Assembly: GCA_028564925.1 (NCBI GenBank)
Contig: CM053030.1
Span: 375,318,945 to 375,382,944, forward strand
Direction of reading: 5' to 3'
Source: Lithobates sylvaticus
Taxonomy: Eukaryota > Chordata > Amphibia > Anura > Ranidae
DNA: 64,000 nucleotides
Shown: one piece after another, positions 54,453 through 64,000 of the stretch
Numbering within the stretch: the stretch's first letter is position 1
Layout: each line of letters opens with the position of its first letter
Notes under the pieces: generated by a model
The model's database searches: none
What the model was told of the DNA's origin: nothing
What the model saw: only the letters and a program-made list of their open reading frames with translations
Position numbers and translations under genes: made by a program

Positions 54453-54776
54453 TATGAGATGCCTTTTTTGTCCATCTATTTCCCTTACGAGTGTATCCAC
54501 TGTTCATATCCACTGAGGAGGAGGAAAGACTAGACCTGTTCATCGAGGAATTACCCATATACAGTGTCTGTTACACCTGTAGGGGTGCAATCATCTGGTG
54601 AGTAGAGACCCAAAAGGGGGGAACACGCATGCTGTTCAGCTACCCACCAGCTGGATATTGTTGCACGATTTTTAAAGCATAAGTCACCTTTGAATTGGGA
54701 CAGTTCATATGGACTATTACGTGGCACAGTGTATTGCTGCTTTTTTGCAGATTTGTTTAGTTCACTATGCACTTTA

Positions 54777-55048
54777 GGCCACTTTTACACTGAAGCGCTT
54801 CTAAACTGCCAGTAAAGACACTGAGCGCTTTTGAAAAGCTTTTCAGGCGCTTTTGAAGAGCTTTCCATTAATTTCAATGAGGAGGGGAGTTTTTCACAGC
54901 CCTGCCAGCACACTGCCCCAGTGTGAAAGCGTTCATTGATTTTAATGGAAATGGAAATGGATTTTAATGGAAATAAGATTTCGTGAGCTTTTTAGGGACT
55001 GTTTTTAGCGTGAAAGCGCCTGAAAAGCGCCTCAGTGTGAAAGTGGTC
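54777..55048. mobile_element. Harbinger-like MITE (GGCCACTTTTACACTG ends), TSD TTA
   Basis: The ends GGCCACTTTTACACTGAAGC and CTCAGTGTGAAAGTGGTC are inverted, with TTA at 54774-54776 and 55049-55051. The interior has GCGCTTTT dyads. It is related to the family at 31620-31812. Confidence 0.75.
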
Positions 55049-55364
55049 TTAAGATTATAAGGTTACATATACCTTGTTGTGTGGTTGGTTGCTTGAGAAG
55101 AGATGTGTGGATTTTTTTTAGCAACTATTATCTCTTACAGGGACAGCGTCCACCCATTATTACTTTTTGACTGTGAATGTTGTTTTGCACATATGAATTT
55201 TCATTAACAGGAAACTTTGCACTTTACTCACCGTGTTGGATGGTATTAAGACGTACGATTTATCTTAATATTACCACCCCCTTTTTTCTCATTTATAAAT
55301 TTACACATGTTTTATACATAGAATCAGCTTTACATTCCGTGTTCTGATTTATCTAGTTTTTCAT

Positions 55365-56010
55365 TTAGCATGTTTAGCGCAGTATATTTCAATGCATTAC
55401 TGCATGTTTAACGCAGTACATTTCAGTGTGCTAACTGCACGTTTAATGCAGTATAGTTCAATGCATTACTGCACGTTTAATGCTGTATATCTCAGTACGT
55501 TGCTGCATGTTTAACGCACTATATTTCAGTGCGTTAGTGTATGTTTAACAAAGTATATTTCAGTGCGTTACTGCACATTTAACGCAGTATAGTTTAGTGC
55601 GTTAGTGCACGTCTAACGCAGTATAGTTTAGTGCGTTAGTGCATGTTTAACGTATATTTCAGTGCGTTACTGCACGTTTAACACAGTATAGTTTAGTGCA
55701 TTAGTGCATGTCTAACAAAGTATATTTCAGTGCATTACTGTATGTTTAACGCTGTATATTTCAGCGCGTTACTGCGCGTTTAACACAATATAGTTCAGTG
55801 CATTAGTGCACATTTAACAAAGTATATTTTAGTGCATTACTGCACTTTTAACGCAGTATATTTCAGTGTATTAGTGCACATTTAACGCTGTATATTTCAG
55901 TGCGTAGGTGCATTTTTAACACAGTATATTTCACTGCAGTATATTTCAGTGCGTTACTGCATGTTTACCACAGTATATTGCAGTGCGTCAATGCACCTGT
56001 ACTGCAGTAT
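55365..56010. repeat. 34-bp minisatellite, about 19 units
   Basis: Tandem units are built on GCACGTTTAACGCAGTATAT followed by TTCAGTGCGTTACT. The period is 34 bp, for example unit starts at 55368 and 55402. Units vary between TTAC/TTAG and CAGTATATTTC/CAGTATAGTTT. The array has no spacers of independent sequence, so it is not CRISPR-like. It adjoins a transposon-like coding remnant to the right. Confidence 0.9.
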
Positions 56011-56149
56011 ATTGTAGTGTGTCAGTGGAGTGTGTCTGTGTAGTGAAGTTGAAGTGCACCAAACACCACTTTCCATTGATTAAGGTGCATCCACGTATAC
56101 ATTTCTAGATCTTTATTACATTTTTTAATAAGCGCCCCCCATCACGTCT

Positions 56150-56716
56150 GGGAGGCTGACAAGGAGAGGCAGATGTTCCCATGGCACTGTGAGGGGGCAA
56201 GCAGAGTATGTGTCCACAGGTAAAGGTGGACGTGGTCTGTCCTCAAGCAGGGCTTCATTTCCTCTGTTTAGTGATGTTGCCTGTGCTATCCAGCCACATC
56301 TTGCAAAGGAGGTGGTGGACTGGCTTATTCAACCATCCTTATCCTCCTTCACCCAAGCAGAGACTATTACACAGTCCACTGCAGCGGCCAGAGTGGCTTA
56401 TTCTGTCTCCTTGTCCACAGCTACTCCGGCCATAGCCCCAGCATCAAGCATGGAGGAGTCATCTGAGTTATTTGAACACAGCGGCAGCCACTTGCGCCTC
56501 GATGATGCACAGACATTACTTGGTAGATAATTGGTAGATCTTAGTTCTGAGGTTGAGGAAAGTAGGAACATAAGCCTACAGAGAGGGGACAACACTGGTA
56601 AACAACAAATTGTAAGTCATGTTCCCCCAGCCGCAGCATATTGCCAAGTTGTCTCCAAAGGTTTTAAAGGTGAAAACAGTTATCCATGAGAAAAACATAG
56701 CGATGCACTTCTGCAG
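56150..56716 (+). pseudogene. Coding remnant of an unidentified mobile element
   Basis: A plus-strand frame gives TGKGGRGLSSSRASFPLFSD, then a Gln/Ala/Ser/Thr-rich segment with KEVVDWLIQPSLSSFTQAET and TPAIAPASSMEESSELFEHS, ending at about 56530. Further frames to about 56716 continue in the same style (PPAAAYCQVVSKV). The sequence feels like a repeated frog element protein, but I cannot name the family and see no catalytic motif. The Arg/Gly start could bind nucleic acid, which is only a guess. Confidence 0.3.
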
Positions 56717-57605
56717 ATAACCACTTGCTGACCAACCTATAGCAGTTTTACTGTGCGCTGGATGAAGTATATGATCCCCAGGTAGCGGCGTGAATGCATG
56801 CCGGCGGCTGGTTATACTCAACAGGAACCGATCAGTGGGTACTGTGGACTCAATGTTCGCTGGCACCCGCTGATCATTCTGTACCAAGGCAGAACGGTAG
56901 TCTGCCTATGTAAACAAGGCAGGTTGCCATTCTGTCCGCAAGGAAAGCATGGATCCTGTGTTCCTGAAAAGCAGGCAGGGCAAGGAACCATGTCTTCCCT
57001 TAGTAAAAGCACCTCCCACACTGTACAAAAACACAGGCTAGGCACACAATTAACCCTTTGATCACCCCTGTTGTTAACCCCTTCCCAGTCAGTGTCATTA
57101 GTACAGTTTACTGTGTTAGTATCACTGGTTCCCAAAAAAAGTCAAAAGTGTTAGTTAGTGTCCAATTTGTCTGCCGCAATATCGCAGTCCTGCTATAAGC
57201 CGCTGATCGTCACCATTATTAGTAAAACAATTAAAATAAATTAACATTTTATAAATATATACCACAGTTTGTAGAAGCAATTTGCGCAAACCAATCAATA
57301 AAAATTAATTGAGATTTATTTTTACCAGAAATATGTAACCACAATACATATTAGCCTAAATTGATAAAGAAATTAGATTTTTTCTTCAAAATTATTATTT
57401 TTTGTATATAGTGCAAAAGATAAAAATGCAGAGGGGATGAAATACCACCAAAAGAAAGCTCTATTTGTGAGAAATGTTTTTTTTATTTTATTTGGGTACA
57501 GTGTCGCACGACCTCGCAATTGTCAGTTAAAGTAACACAGTGCCGTATCTCAAAAAATTGTCTGGTCACGAAGGGGGGTAAATCTTCCGGAGCTGAAGTG
57601 GTTAA
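56717..57605. mobile_element. TTAACCACTTG-type long repeat, complete copy
   Basis: The left end is a slightly degraded ATAACCACTTGCTGACCAAC at 56717, and the right end TCCGGAGCTGAAGTGGTTAA finishes at 57605. Family blocks include GATGAAATACCACCAAAAGA, AAGCTCTATTTGTGAG and GCACGACCTCGCAATTGTCA. It is non-coding. Confidence 0.75.
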
Positions 57606-58205
57606 TGCTAACTACTGACTGAGCATCATGGGGAATCTAAGGTATATTAGGACTGCCTAGACTGCTTCTCACTATTTATCACAAGTAGTATGTTTTTGCA
57701 CTGAGTCATGAAAACCTTGAAATGAGAAAACTCCATAAAGAAAAAGGGCTCCAATTATTTTTTAGATACTTTCATTTTTCAAAGCAAAATTTGGGATAAG
57801 TAACAGCTGGCAACTTAAAAGGACTCTTTACTCTCTCTAAGGAGAGAGAAAATGTTGATTTGGATCAGTTTTCTCCTAACAGAGGGGTGATGTAAGTTTT
57901 AGCACAACTAAGGAACCTGACATATGTCTTATTGAATCCTTTGTCTAATCCTTCCTTAAGCCTAGATATTTAAATCTGGTTTTATATGTGTACATTAAAC
58001 AAAGATGTGGAAATTAGCATGTCTTCACATGCACTTGCTTTTGCATATGTATACACATAATTGATGTTATATTAGGAATACATTTAGGTTTTATGACCAA
58101 TTCATACCAATAAAATACTAAGTTAATGAATCATAGAATATTTATGCCATACATATATTTTTTATCCTGGTGTGTGGTTTGATGTTTTCCATCTGGACAC
58201 TCACC
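57606..58205. other. No feature recognised
   Basis: AT-rich sequence without boundaries or coding content. Confidence 0.5.
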
Positions 58206-58282
58206 TACAGTATTTCACAAAAGTAAGTAAAAATTTCCAAATTGGGCCCAAAGTCTCAATTTTTTGTGTGGCCACCATTATG

Positions 58283-58486
58283 TTACAGCACTGCCTTAAC
58301 CCTCTTGGGCATGGAGTTCACCAGAGCTTCACAGGTTGCCACTGGAGCCCTCTTCCACTCCTCCATGACGACATTACGGAGCTGGTGGATGTTAGAGACC
58401 TTGCACTCCTTCACCTTCCATTTGAGGATGCCGCACAGATGCTTAATAGGGTTTAGGTCTGGAGACATGCTTGGCCAGTCCGTCAC
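58283..58486 (-). pseudogene. Tc1 transposase C-terminus
   Basis: The minus-strand peptide DWPSMSPDLNPIKHLCGILK followed by WKVKECKVSNIHQLRNVVME matches the third catalytic block of Tc1 transposases. The expected IEHLWG reads IKHLCG, so the catalytic Glu is replaced by Lys and the copy is dead. The matching upstream part (LPTVKHGGGSVMVWG) is at about 63460-63530 on the other side of the Gypsy insertion. Confidence 0.88.
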
Positions 58487-58688
58487 CTATACTCTCAGCT
58501 TCTTTAGCAAGGCAGCGGTTGTCTTGGAGGTGTGTTTGGGGTCGTTATCATGTTCGGAATACTGCCCTACGGCCCAGTCTCCGAAGGGAGGGGATCATGC
58601 TCTGCTTCAGTATGTCACAGTACATGTTGGCATTCATGGTTCCCTCAATGAACTGTAGCTGGATGATCCGTCTGGAAAGCTCGAATCA

Positions 58689-58810
58689 AGCGTGCAGATT
58701 TCCTGAGGGTTCCCAAGAGTTTTCTTCTGACGGGTAACCCTCCCATTTTACCAGATATAGGAGTTGCCTCCCCCTTTTCCTGCAACTTAAAATCTTTTCC
58801 ACCACAAATT
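58689..58810 (-). pseudogene. Gypsy chromodomain
   Basis: The minus-strand peptide FVVEKILSCRKRGRQLLYLV, continuing KWEGYPSEENSWEP, is a canonical chromodomain with its aromatic-cage residues (Y, W, W). In chromoviruses this module follows integrase and is thought to steer insertion toward methylated-histone chromatin. Confidence 0.88.
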
Positions 58811-58899
58811 CTGTTTCACCATCCACCAGTACTGGTGGAGGTGGTGGTTCCGATCTTCCTGGAAAGGGACTAGGAGTGACAGGCTTCAGGAGGGAAGCG

Positions 58900-59720
58900 T
58901 GGAACACCGGGTGTATACTGTACGAATCTGGTAAGGAAAGTTCAAAAGCTACGGGATTCATTTTTCGTTTGATCTTGAAAGGACCAATAAACTTTGGTCC
59001 TAATTTACGTGTGGGTATGGCTAATTTGAGATTGATTGAGGATAACCACACCTCGTCCCCTATCTTGAAGTCCGGATTCTCCTTCCTCCCTCGGTTGAAG
59101 TGTCTTTCATACCCCTCCTGAGTTCTTTGCATGTTTTCTTGAATTTTCCGGAAGTTTTGCTGGAGAAGATTAACTCGGTCTTGGACCGCAGGGACAGGAG
59201 TTTCGGGAAGAGACCCTGGCAGGAAGGAGGGATGGAAACCAAAGTTGGCCCAGAAAGGAGTTTGGTTGGTGGCCGTGTGGACCGCATTGTTGTAGGCGAA
59301 CTCCGCATAGGGTAGGAGACTGGACCATTCATCCTGGGAATCTGAACAGAAACAGCAGAGATATTGCTCTAGAGATTGATTTGTCCTCTTCGCCTGGCCA
59401 TTGCTCTGAGGGTGATAGGCCGAAGAGAGGCATATCTTGATTTCAAGGGTTTTGCATAATTCTCGCCAAAACTTGGAGGTGAACTGAGACCCTCTATCAG
59501 ATGTGACACTTGCAGGTACCCCGTGGAGTCGAACAATCTCTTTGAAGAATATGTCAGCTGTAGCAGAAGCGGAAGGAGTCCCAATCATTGGGAGGAAGTG
59601 TGCCATTTTTGATAAACGGTCGACCACGACCAGAATGGTGGTGTACCCCTCTGAGGAGGGTAACTCTACAATGAAGTCCATTGATATATCCGCCCATGGG
59701 CGCTTCGGGATGGACAAGGG
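58900..59720 (-). pseudogene. Gypsy integrase region
   Basis: Minus-strand peptides show the catalytic core: WADISMDFIVELPSSEGYTT, then VTSDRGSQFTSKFW with the second Asp, then SSAYHPQSNGQAKRTNQSLE with the region of the final Glu. A following GPKFIGPFKI block precedes the chromodomain. The limits are approximate, and it is part of a fossil element. Confidence 0.85.
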
Positions 59721-59949
59721 CTTCAGCAGGCCCCAGGCTTTAGAATTAGTTCCTTTGTTGCGTTGGCAAATGATACAAGAGGTTACATAATTCCTGCAGT
59801 CTTGTCTCCACCCAGGCCACCAAAAAGAGCGAGAGATTAAGTCAGACGTCTTGTGAACCCCAAAATGTCCCGCAAGCTTGTGATCATGTAGGGTCTTGAG
59901 TGTTAAAGGTCTTGTTTCTGTGGGGACAAAGACCTTCCCACGTACTCAG

Positions 59950-61290
59950 AGTAGCCCATCGTGTTCCTCCATTGAGGGGATCCCATGGTCGGTGGGGTGC
60001 CCGGATGCCGCCTTAATGGCGGAGACTAGGTCAGGTTGCAGAAGGAGAGAAAGAAAGTTCTGTGGCGAAAGGATCGTGTTGGGTTCAGATTCCTGGGGTG
60101 TCCCGTGAAACATTCTAGAGAGAGCGTCTGCCTTTCCATTTTTTGAGCCGGGTCTGTAAGAGATATGAAAATTAAATCTTGAAAAGAAGAGAGCCCATCG
60201 GGCTTGCCTGGGCCTTAAGCGTTTGGCTGTCCTTAGATACTCCAGGTTTCTGTGGTCTGTCCAAATCATGACAGGATGGGAAGCCCCCTCCAGGAGATAC
60301 CTCCACTCCTCCAGGGCAAACTTAATGGCCAGTAACTCTCTATCTCCCACGTCGTAGTTCCTCTCTGGAGGGCTTAACTTACGTGACGCAAAAGCTACAG
60401 GGTGTAAGAGGGCCTTGGGTCCCAGTCTCTGGGACAATATAGCTCCAGTAGCTGTCTCCGATGCATCCACCTCCAGCACAAATGGAAGGGCTGGATCTGC
60501 ATGCATCAGGATGGGAGCGGACGAAAACAATTTCTTCAAAGTGTCAAAGGCTTCTTGTGCTTCCGGGGACCAATGGAATTGGGTACCTTGGTGGGTCAAC
60601 TTGGTAATGGGTGCCACTATGGAGGAAAAGCCAACAATGAACCTTCGATAAAAGTTTGCGAACCCAATGAATCGCTGTACCCCTTTCTTGTTCACTGGGG
60701 CTGGCCACTCCAGTACGGCCTTGACCTTTTGTGGGTCCATGGAGACCCCACCTGTAGAAATGATGAACCCCAAGAATTGCACCGTGGATTTCTCAAATTC
60801 GCACTTCTCTGCCTTGAGGTACAGTCTGTGGCTGCGGAGGATGGTGAGTACTTGTTTCACGTGTACCCGGTGGAGTTCAAGGGAGTCTGAAAACATAAGG
60901 ATGTTGTCCAGATAAACGACAAGGAAGTCGTCAAGGTATTTACGGAAAATGTCATTTACCAGGTGCTGGAAGGTTGCTGGGGCGTTACAAAGACCGAAAG
61001 GCATTACCAAGTAATCATAATGCCCGAATCTGGATCTGAAGGCTGTTTTCCATTAATCTCCTGCCCTGATTCGGATGAGGTTGTAGGCCCCGCGAAGGTC
61101 CAATTTAGAGAAGATTCTGGCAGACCTGAAACGCTGAAAAAGTTCTGGGATCAGAGGCAGGGGATACTGGTTCCTAATTGTGATTTTATTTAGTTCTCTG
61201 TAATCGATGCAAGGTCTGAGGGAGCCGTCTCTCTTTCCCACAAAAAAGATGCCAGCTCCGGCAGGTGACGAGGAGGGGCGAATGAACCCC
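59950..61290 (-). pseudogene. Gypsy reverse transcriptase and RNase H region
   Basis: Reverse transcriptase blocks are SLRPCIDYRELNKITIRNQY and FSKLDLRGAYNLIRI (right), then [19 protein letters not shown] and the active-site region FLVVYLDN. RNase H follows with [18 protein letters not shown] and [18 protein letters not shown]. The spacing is typical of Ty3/Gypsy pol. The limits are approximate, and it is part of a fossil element. Confidence 0.87.
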
Positions 61291-61699
61291 TTCTCCAGGT
61301 TCTCGTCAATGTAGGCCTTGAGGACCTTGAGTTCCACTTCGGACAGGGGAAATATGCGGCCAAAAGGGATCTCTGAACCAGGAAGGAGATCGATGGGACA
61401 GTCATACGTCCGATGAGGCGGTAAGCAATCTGCCTGTTGTTTATCAAAAACGTCTTGGAATTCCAAGTAAACTGGTGGTACATGAAGAAGACTGTCTGGT
61501 ATTGATGAAATAGTAGAGCAGGTGGCCACAGCCTGGGTGAAGCAATGCTGGGTGCAGTGGGGTGACAGGAAGGAGACCTCTCTCTTCCCCCAGTTGATCT
61601 GAGGTTCGTGGATCTGTAACCATGGAAGCCCCAAGATGATGGGGAACATTGGAGACGGGATAATGTCAAATTGAATAAGCTCCTGGTGACCAGAATCAG

Positions 61700-62939
61700 T
61701 AGTGACACGGATGGGTTGGGTCCCGTGGGTGATGAATCCTGAACGAGGAAGAGAGCCATCAGCCAAATGTACCTGTAGATTTTGTTTCTTTGGGACGAGG
61801 GGTAAGTGCATTTTGGTAGCTAATGCCGCGTCAAGGAAGCAGCTGCAGGCTCCGGAATCAATTATGGCTGATAGTCGGGTTTCCTTTCCCGGTAGCTGTA
61901 AGGAGACAAAGAGGGCGACATAAGTCTGGGAGAACCCGGAAGATTGGAAGTTCATTATACATTGTTGGTAGGACTTACTCGGTCTTACGGGACAGGTGCT
62001 GAGAAAATGGCCCGAAGCCCCACAGTACAGGCATAGATTGGCCCGTCGTCTGCGGAGCCGTTCTTCTGGCGTGAGAGGGGCACGAATCAGACCCAGCTGC
62101 ATGGGTTCCGTCTCCTGGGTATCTACTGCTGGAGCTAAGGTGGTGGATGAAGACAAGGTAGGTTTAGGAGGGTTCCAATAGGTACGGGGAGACTGAAGGC
62201 GCTCAGAACGCCTCTCACGCATGCGGCGGTCCAACTTGGTGACGGCTTGGATCAAGTCCTCCAGCGTGTCAGGAGTTTCGGATCTTGCCAATTCATCTTT
62301 CAAAGTCTCAGATAACCCCTGGCGATACTGGTATTTAAGAGCCGGTTCGTTCCACCCGGTGTCAGCTGACCACTTCCGGAATTCAACGGTGTAATCCTCT
62401 ACTGGTCTACGTCCCTGAAGTAAATTATGTAGCGTGACTTCAGCTGTAGCCCCACGTTGAGGGTCATCATACAATTGTGCCATATTCTCAAAAAAGGTCT
62501 CCACTGCATTGAGTGCTGGACTTCTCTGCTCCATCAGGCTATGGGCCCATGCCTGTGGCTCCTCAGCCAGGAGCGAGATAATGAAGCCCACCTTTACTAC
62601 TTTGGAAGCAAAAGTCCTGGGCTGGAGAGCAAGGTAGAGCGAGCAGGCATTTTTAAAGGCCCGGAACTTCTTACAGTCACCCGTGAAGCACTCAGGGGTA
62701 GGGGCCCTGGGTTCGGGAGATGCCATGATCACAGTGGGGTTTGCTGATCCAGGAGGAGCGGATATTCCACTGGTGGCAGTAGGAGCCGCTAAGGTGGGTG
62801 CAGCTAACCCGGAAAGTTGCTGCAGGCGACTGTCCACTTGGGTGTACCCCTCTTGCAGTTTTTGCACGGCTTCAGTTAATGCTGAGACTTGTTGGCACAA
62901 AACCTCAAGGGGTGAACGCACTCTGTCGGCCTCAGACAT
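61700..62939 (-). pseudogene. Gypsy gag and protease region
   Basis: Starting from the minus-strand Met at 62939 (MSEADRVRSPLEVLCQQVSA), the first part has a coiled-coil-prone N-terminus and a retrotransposon gag core (FTGDCKKFRAFKNACSLYL; VEDYTVEFRKWSADTGWNEP). A CCHC knuckle CLYCGASGHFLSTC follows. The protease active-site motif IIDSGACSCFLD is at about 61835-61870. It is part of a fossil element. Confidence 0.86.
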
Positions 62940-63463
62940 GGCTGGCTTGTACTATCAGGAGAGTACTTACCGAGGCCGAAATGCCGAGAGTGGTTCACCC
63001 TTGCAACTGAGCGCAGTCCGCCCCCTGGAGGTGAGACAGGGGGTGAATGGCACAAAGAGGCACAGGCTACCCAACCAGGGGATGGAAACTGGAGCAGGAG
63101 CCAAGTTCTGGATCAGGAAGAGACTGGTGAGTCCAAAACACAGGTGCAGGTACTGGGCTGAAGATAAGCAGGTCCGGGTCACAAGCCAGCGCTGGACTGA
63201 TCTCAGGCGAAATCCGGGTCAAACACAGACAATCAGATCAACAGGAAGCAGGAAGAGAGCTTTGGCAGGAAGCTGAAGACAAGCCAGCGCTGGACTGATC
63301 TCAGGCACTTCCTTAAATGGGCGGTGTGAGTGGTCACGTGATGCTATGACGCCCAGGAACGCTCAAGCGTGCGCCAGTGCGCATGTGCGTGCGTCGGAGC
63401 GCTGGGCCGCGAGTGCGCATGCGCCGGAGTGCCGTTCCGCCGCGCATGCGCACAGGCAATCGG
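62940..63463 (-). other. 5' flank of the Gypsy element, LTR not recognised
   Basis: It lies upstream of gag. A 28-bp phrase containing CAAGCCAGCGCTGGACTGAT is directly repeated at about 63183 and 63277. The part at 63360-63460 is very CpG-rich, with repeated GCGCATGCGC words. I could not find a primer-binding site or LTR boundary. Confidence 0.4.
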
Positions 63464-63579
63464 CGCGCAGCACTCATGTAGCCCCAGACCATGACACTGC
63501 CACCACCATGCTTGACTGTAGGCAAGACACACTTGTCTTTGTACTCCTCACCTGGTTGCCGCCAACACGCTTTGACACC

Positions 63580-64000
63580 TGTCACGATTACGCACGCCCA
63601 CAGTGACTAGCTAACCACGACGTGCGTTCCGTGACTGGGGTATATGAGGAACTAAGGGGATAAGGGGGAACTTATACTGAGCATGTAAGACTGGCTGTGG
63701 TACTTTCACAGCCCGCACTACCTTTGGCCACCACTAGAGGGAGACTCCACTCCAATCCAGCTAGCTGACCACACATAGGCAGATACGAATCTTACATACA
63801 ATCTGGTGCACTCTAAGGATTGGGGAGCCGACTAGCAATTAGCACACACTTCTAGGGTTCCTCCAGCTATCCTGCAAGCTTGAACCCTGGTGTAAATCAC
63901 TCTTCCCACTGTCCCCACACACCAGACATACAATAAACAATAGCCTGCCACCTCCCAACAGTTTGTCCGCAGACTGGTCTGCTGAGCCACCACACACAGA
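63580..64000. mobile_element. LTR start (TGTCACGATTACG), runs off the window
   Basis: It begins TGTCACGATTACGCACGCCC exactly where the Tc1 host sequence stops (TTTGACACC). The TGTCACG start resembles the solo LTR at 50015. A GGCCACCACTAGAGGGAG motif lies near 63727-63744. It may be a solo LTR or the 5' end of a full element, and the window ends first. Confidence 0.5.

Larger units (their letters stand above)
58664..63463 (-). mobile_element. Ty3/Gypsy chromovirus fossil, minus strand
   Basis: Reading right to left, the element has gag, protease, reverse transcriptase, RNase H, integrase and a C-terminal chromodomain, the order of Ty3/Gypsy. The chromodomain places it among chromoviruses, probably the vertebrate Sushi-like group (inference). 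No LTR was recognised at either end inside the Tc1 host, so it seems incomplete at its termini. The coding region is largely readable with roughly two or three breaks, which suggests a moderately young copy. Confidence 0.88.
58208..63579 (-). mobile_element. Tc1-like transposon, split by a Gypsy element and cut by an LTR
   Basis: The left end CAGTATTTCACAAAAGTAAG starts after TA (58206-58207). Tc1 sequence runs to about 58663 (ATGAACTGTAGCT) and resumes at about 63464 (GCAGCACTCATGTAGCCCC) up to 63579. The remaining part is displaced by an LTR that leaves the window. I recognise the family as a common frog and fish Tc1 from memory. About 575 bp of the expected 1.6 kb is visible. Confidence 0.88.

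Noticed and set aside
55365-56010. Possible CRISPR-like array
   Set aside because: Units are contiguous 34-bp tandem repeats without unique spacers, and the window is clearly eukaryotic.
1-64000. Host genes, tRNA and rRNA genes
   Set aside because: No exon series with splice sites and conserved protein, no cloverleaf with A and B boxes, and no rRNA core sequence was recognised on either strand. All recognised coding sequence belongs to mobile elements.

Overview
The window looks like non-coding DNA from a large anuran genome, most likely a ranid-type frog. This rests on repeat families I recognise from memory: TTAA-flanked elements starting TTAAAGTGG or TTAACCACTT, PIF/Harbinger-like MITEs starting TGCCGCGTACACAC, Tc1-like families shared by frogs and fish, CR1, L2 and L1/Tx1-type LINEs, a Ngaro-type tyrosine-recombinase retroelement and a chromodomain-bearing Ty3/Gypsy element. 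I found no host protein-coding gene, rRNA or tRNA. Every coding stretch I can identify belongs to a transposable element, so the window is probably intergenic or deep intronic sequence.

Layout. 1-7.8 kb: a TTAA MITE, then a ~0.6 kb tandem duplication whose second copy is split by a Tc1-like element (itself split by a hAT) and by another hAT, then a TTAACCACTT repeat. 8.5-16.7 kb: a 6-bp-TSD MITE, TTAA MITEs, a 5'-truncated L1/Tx1-type LINE with a clear TSD, and an antisense L2-like LINE. 16.7-31.8 kb: mostly unique or AT-rich DNA dotted with MITEs, a fold-back structure, a CR1 tail, Harbinger-like MITEs and two long TTAACC repeats. 31.8-38 kb: small MITEs, a CR1 fragment, and a gag-bearing LTR element inside a Tigger/pogo-like MITE. 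38.1-44.1 kb: the Ngaro-type element on the minus strand, with split direct repeats and a 163-bp satellite in its leader. 44.6-51.4 kb: an antisense L2-like LINE, a Tc1 end, a Harbinger MITE, a perfect long palindrome, and a Tc1-like element carrying a solo LTR. 53.3-57.6 kb: a GC-rich hairpin block with TATA and polyadenylation signals, a MITE, a 34-bp minisatellite and a TTAACC repeat. 58.2-64 kb: a Tc1-like element split by a chromovirus-type Gypsy element and then by an LTR that runs off the window.

Nesting gives a relative order of insertion. Tc1-like elements are repeatedly the hosts of younger hAT, solo-LTR and Gypsy insertions. The Ngaro repeats look identical by eye and the palindrome arms are identical, which points to recent events. 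I see no convincing new gene system. The items most worth a second look are the perfect palindrome with one-sided extra sequence (47818-48122), the satellite inside the Ngaro leader (42005-43172), the gag-only LTR element with a tRNA-Pro-like primer site (35242-37833), and the compact TATA-to-AATAAA unit (53375-53685).
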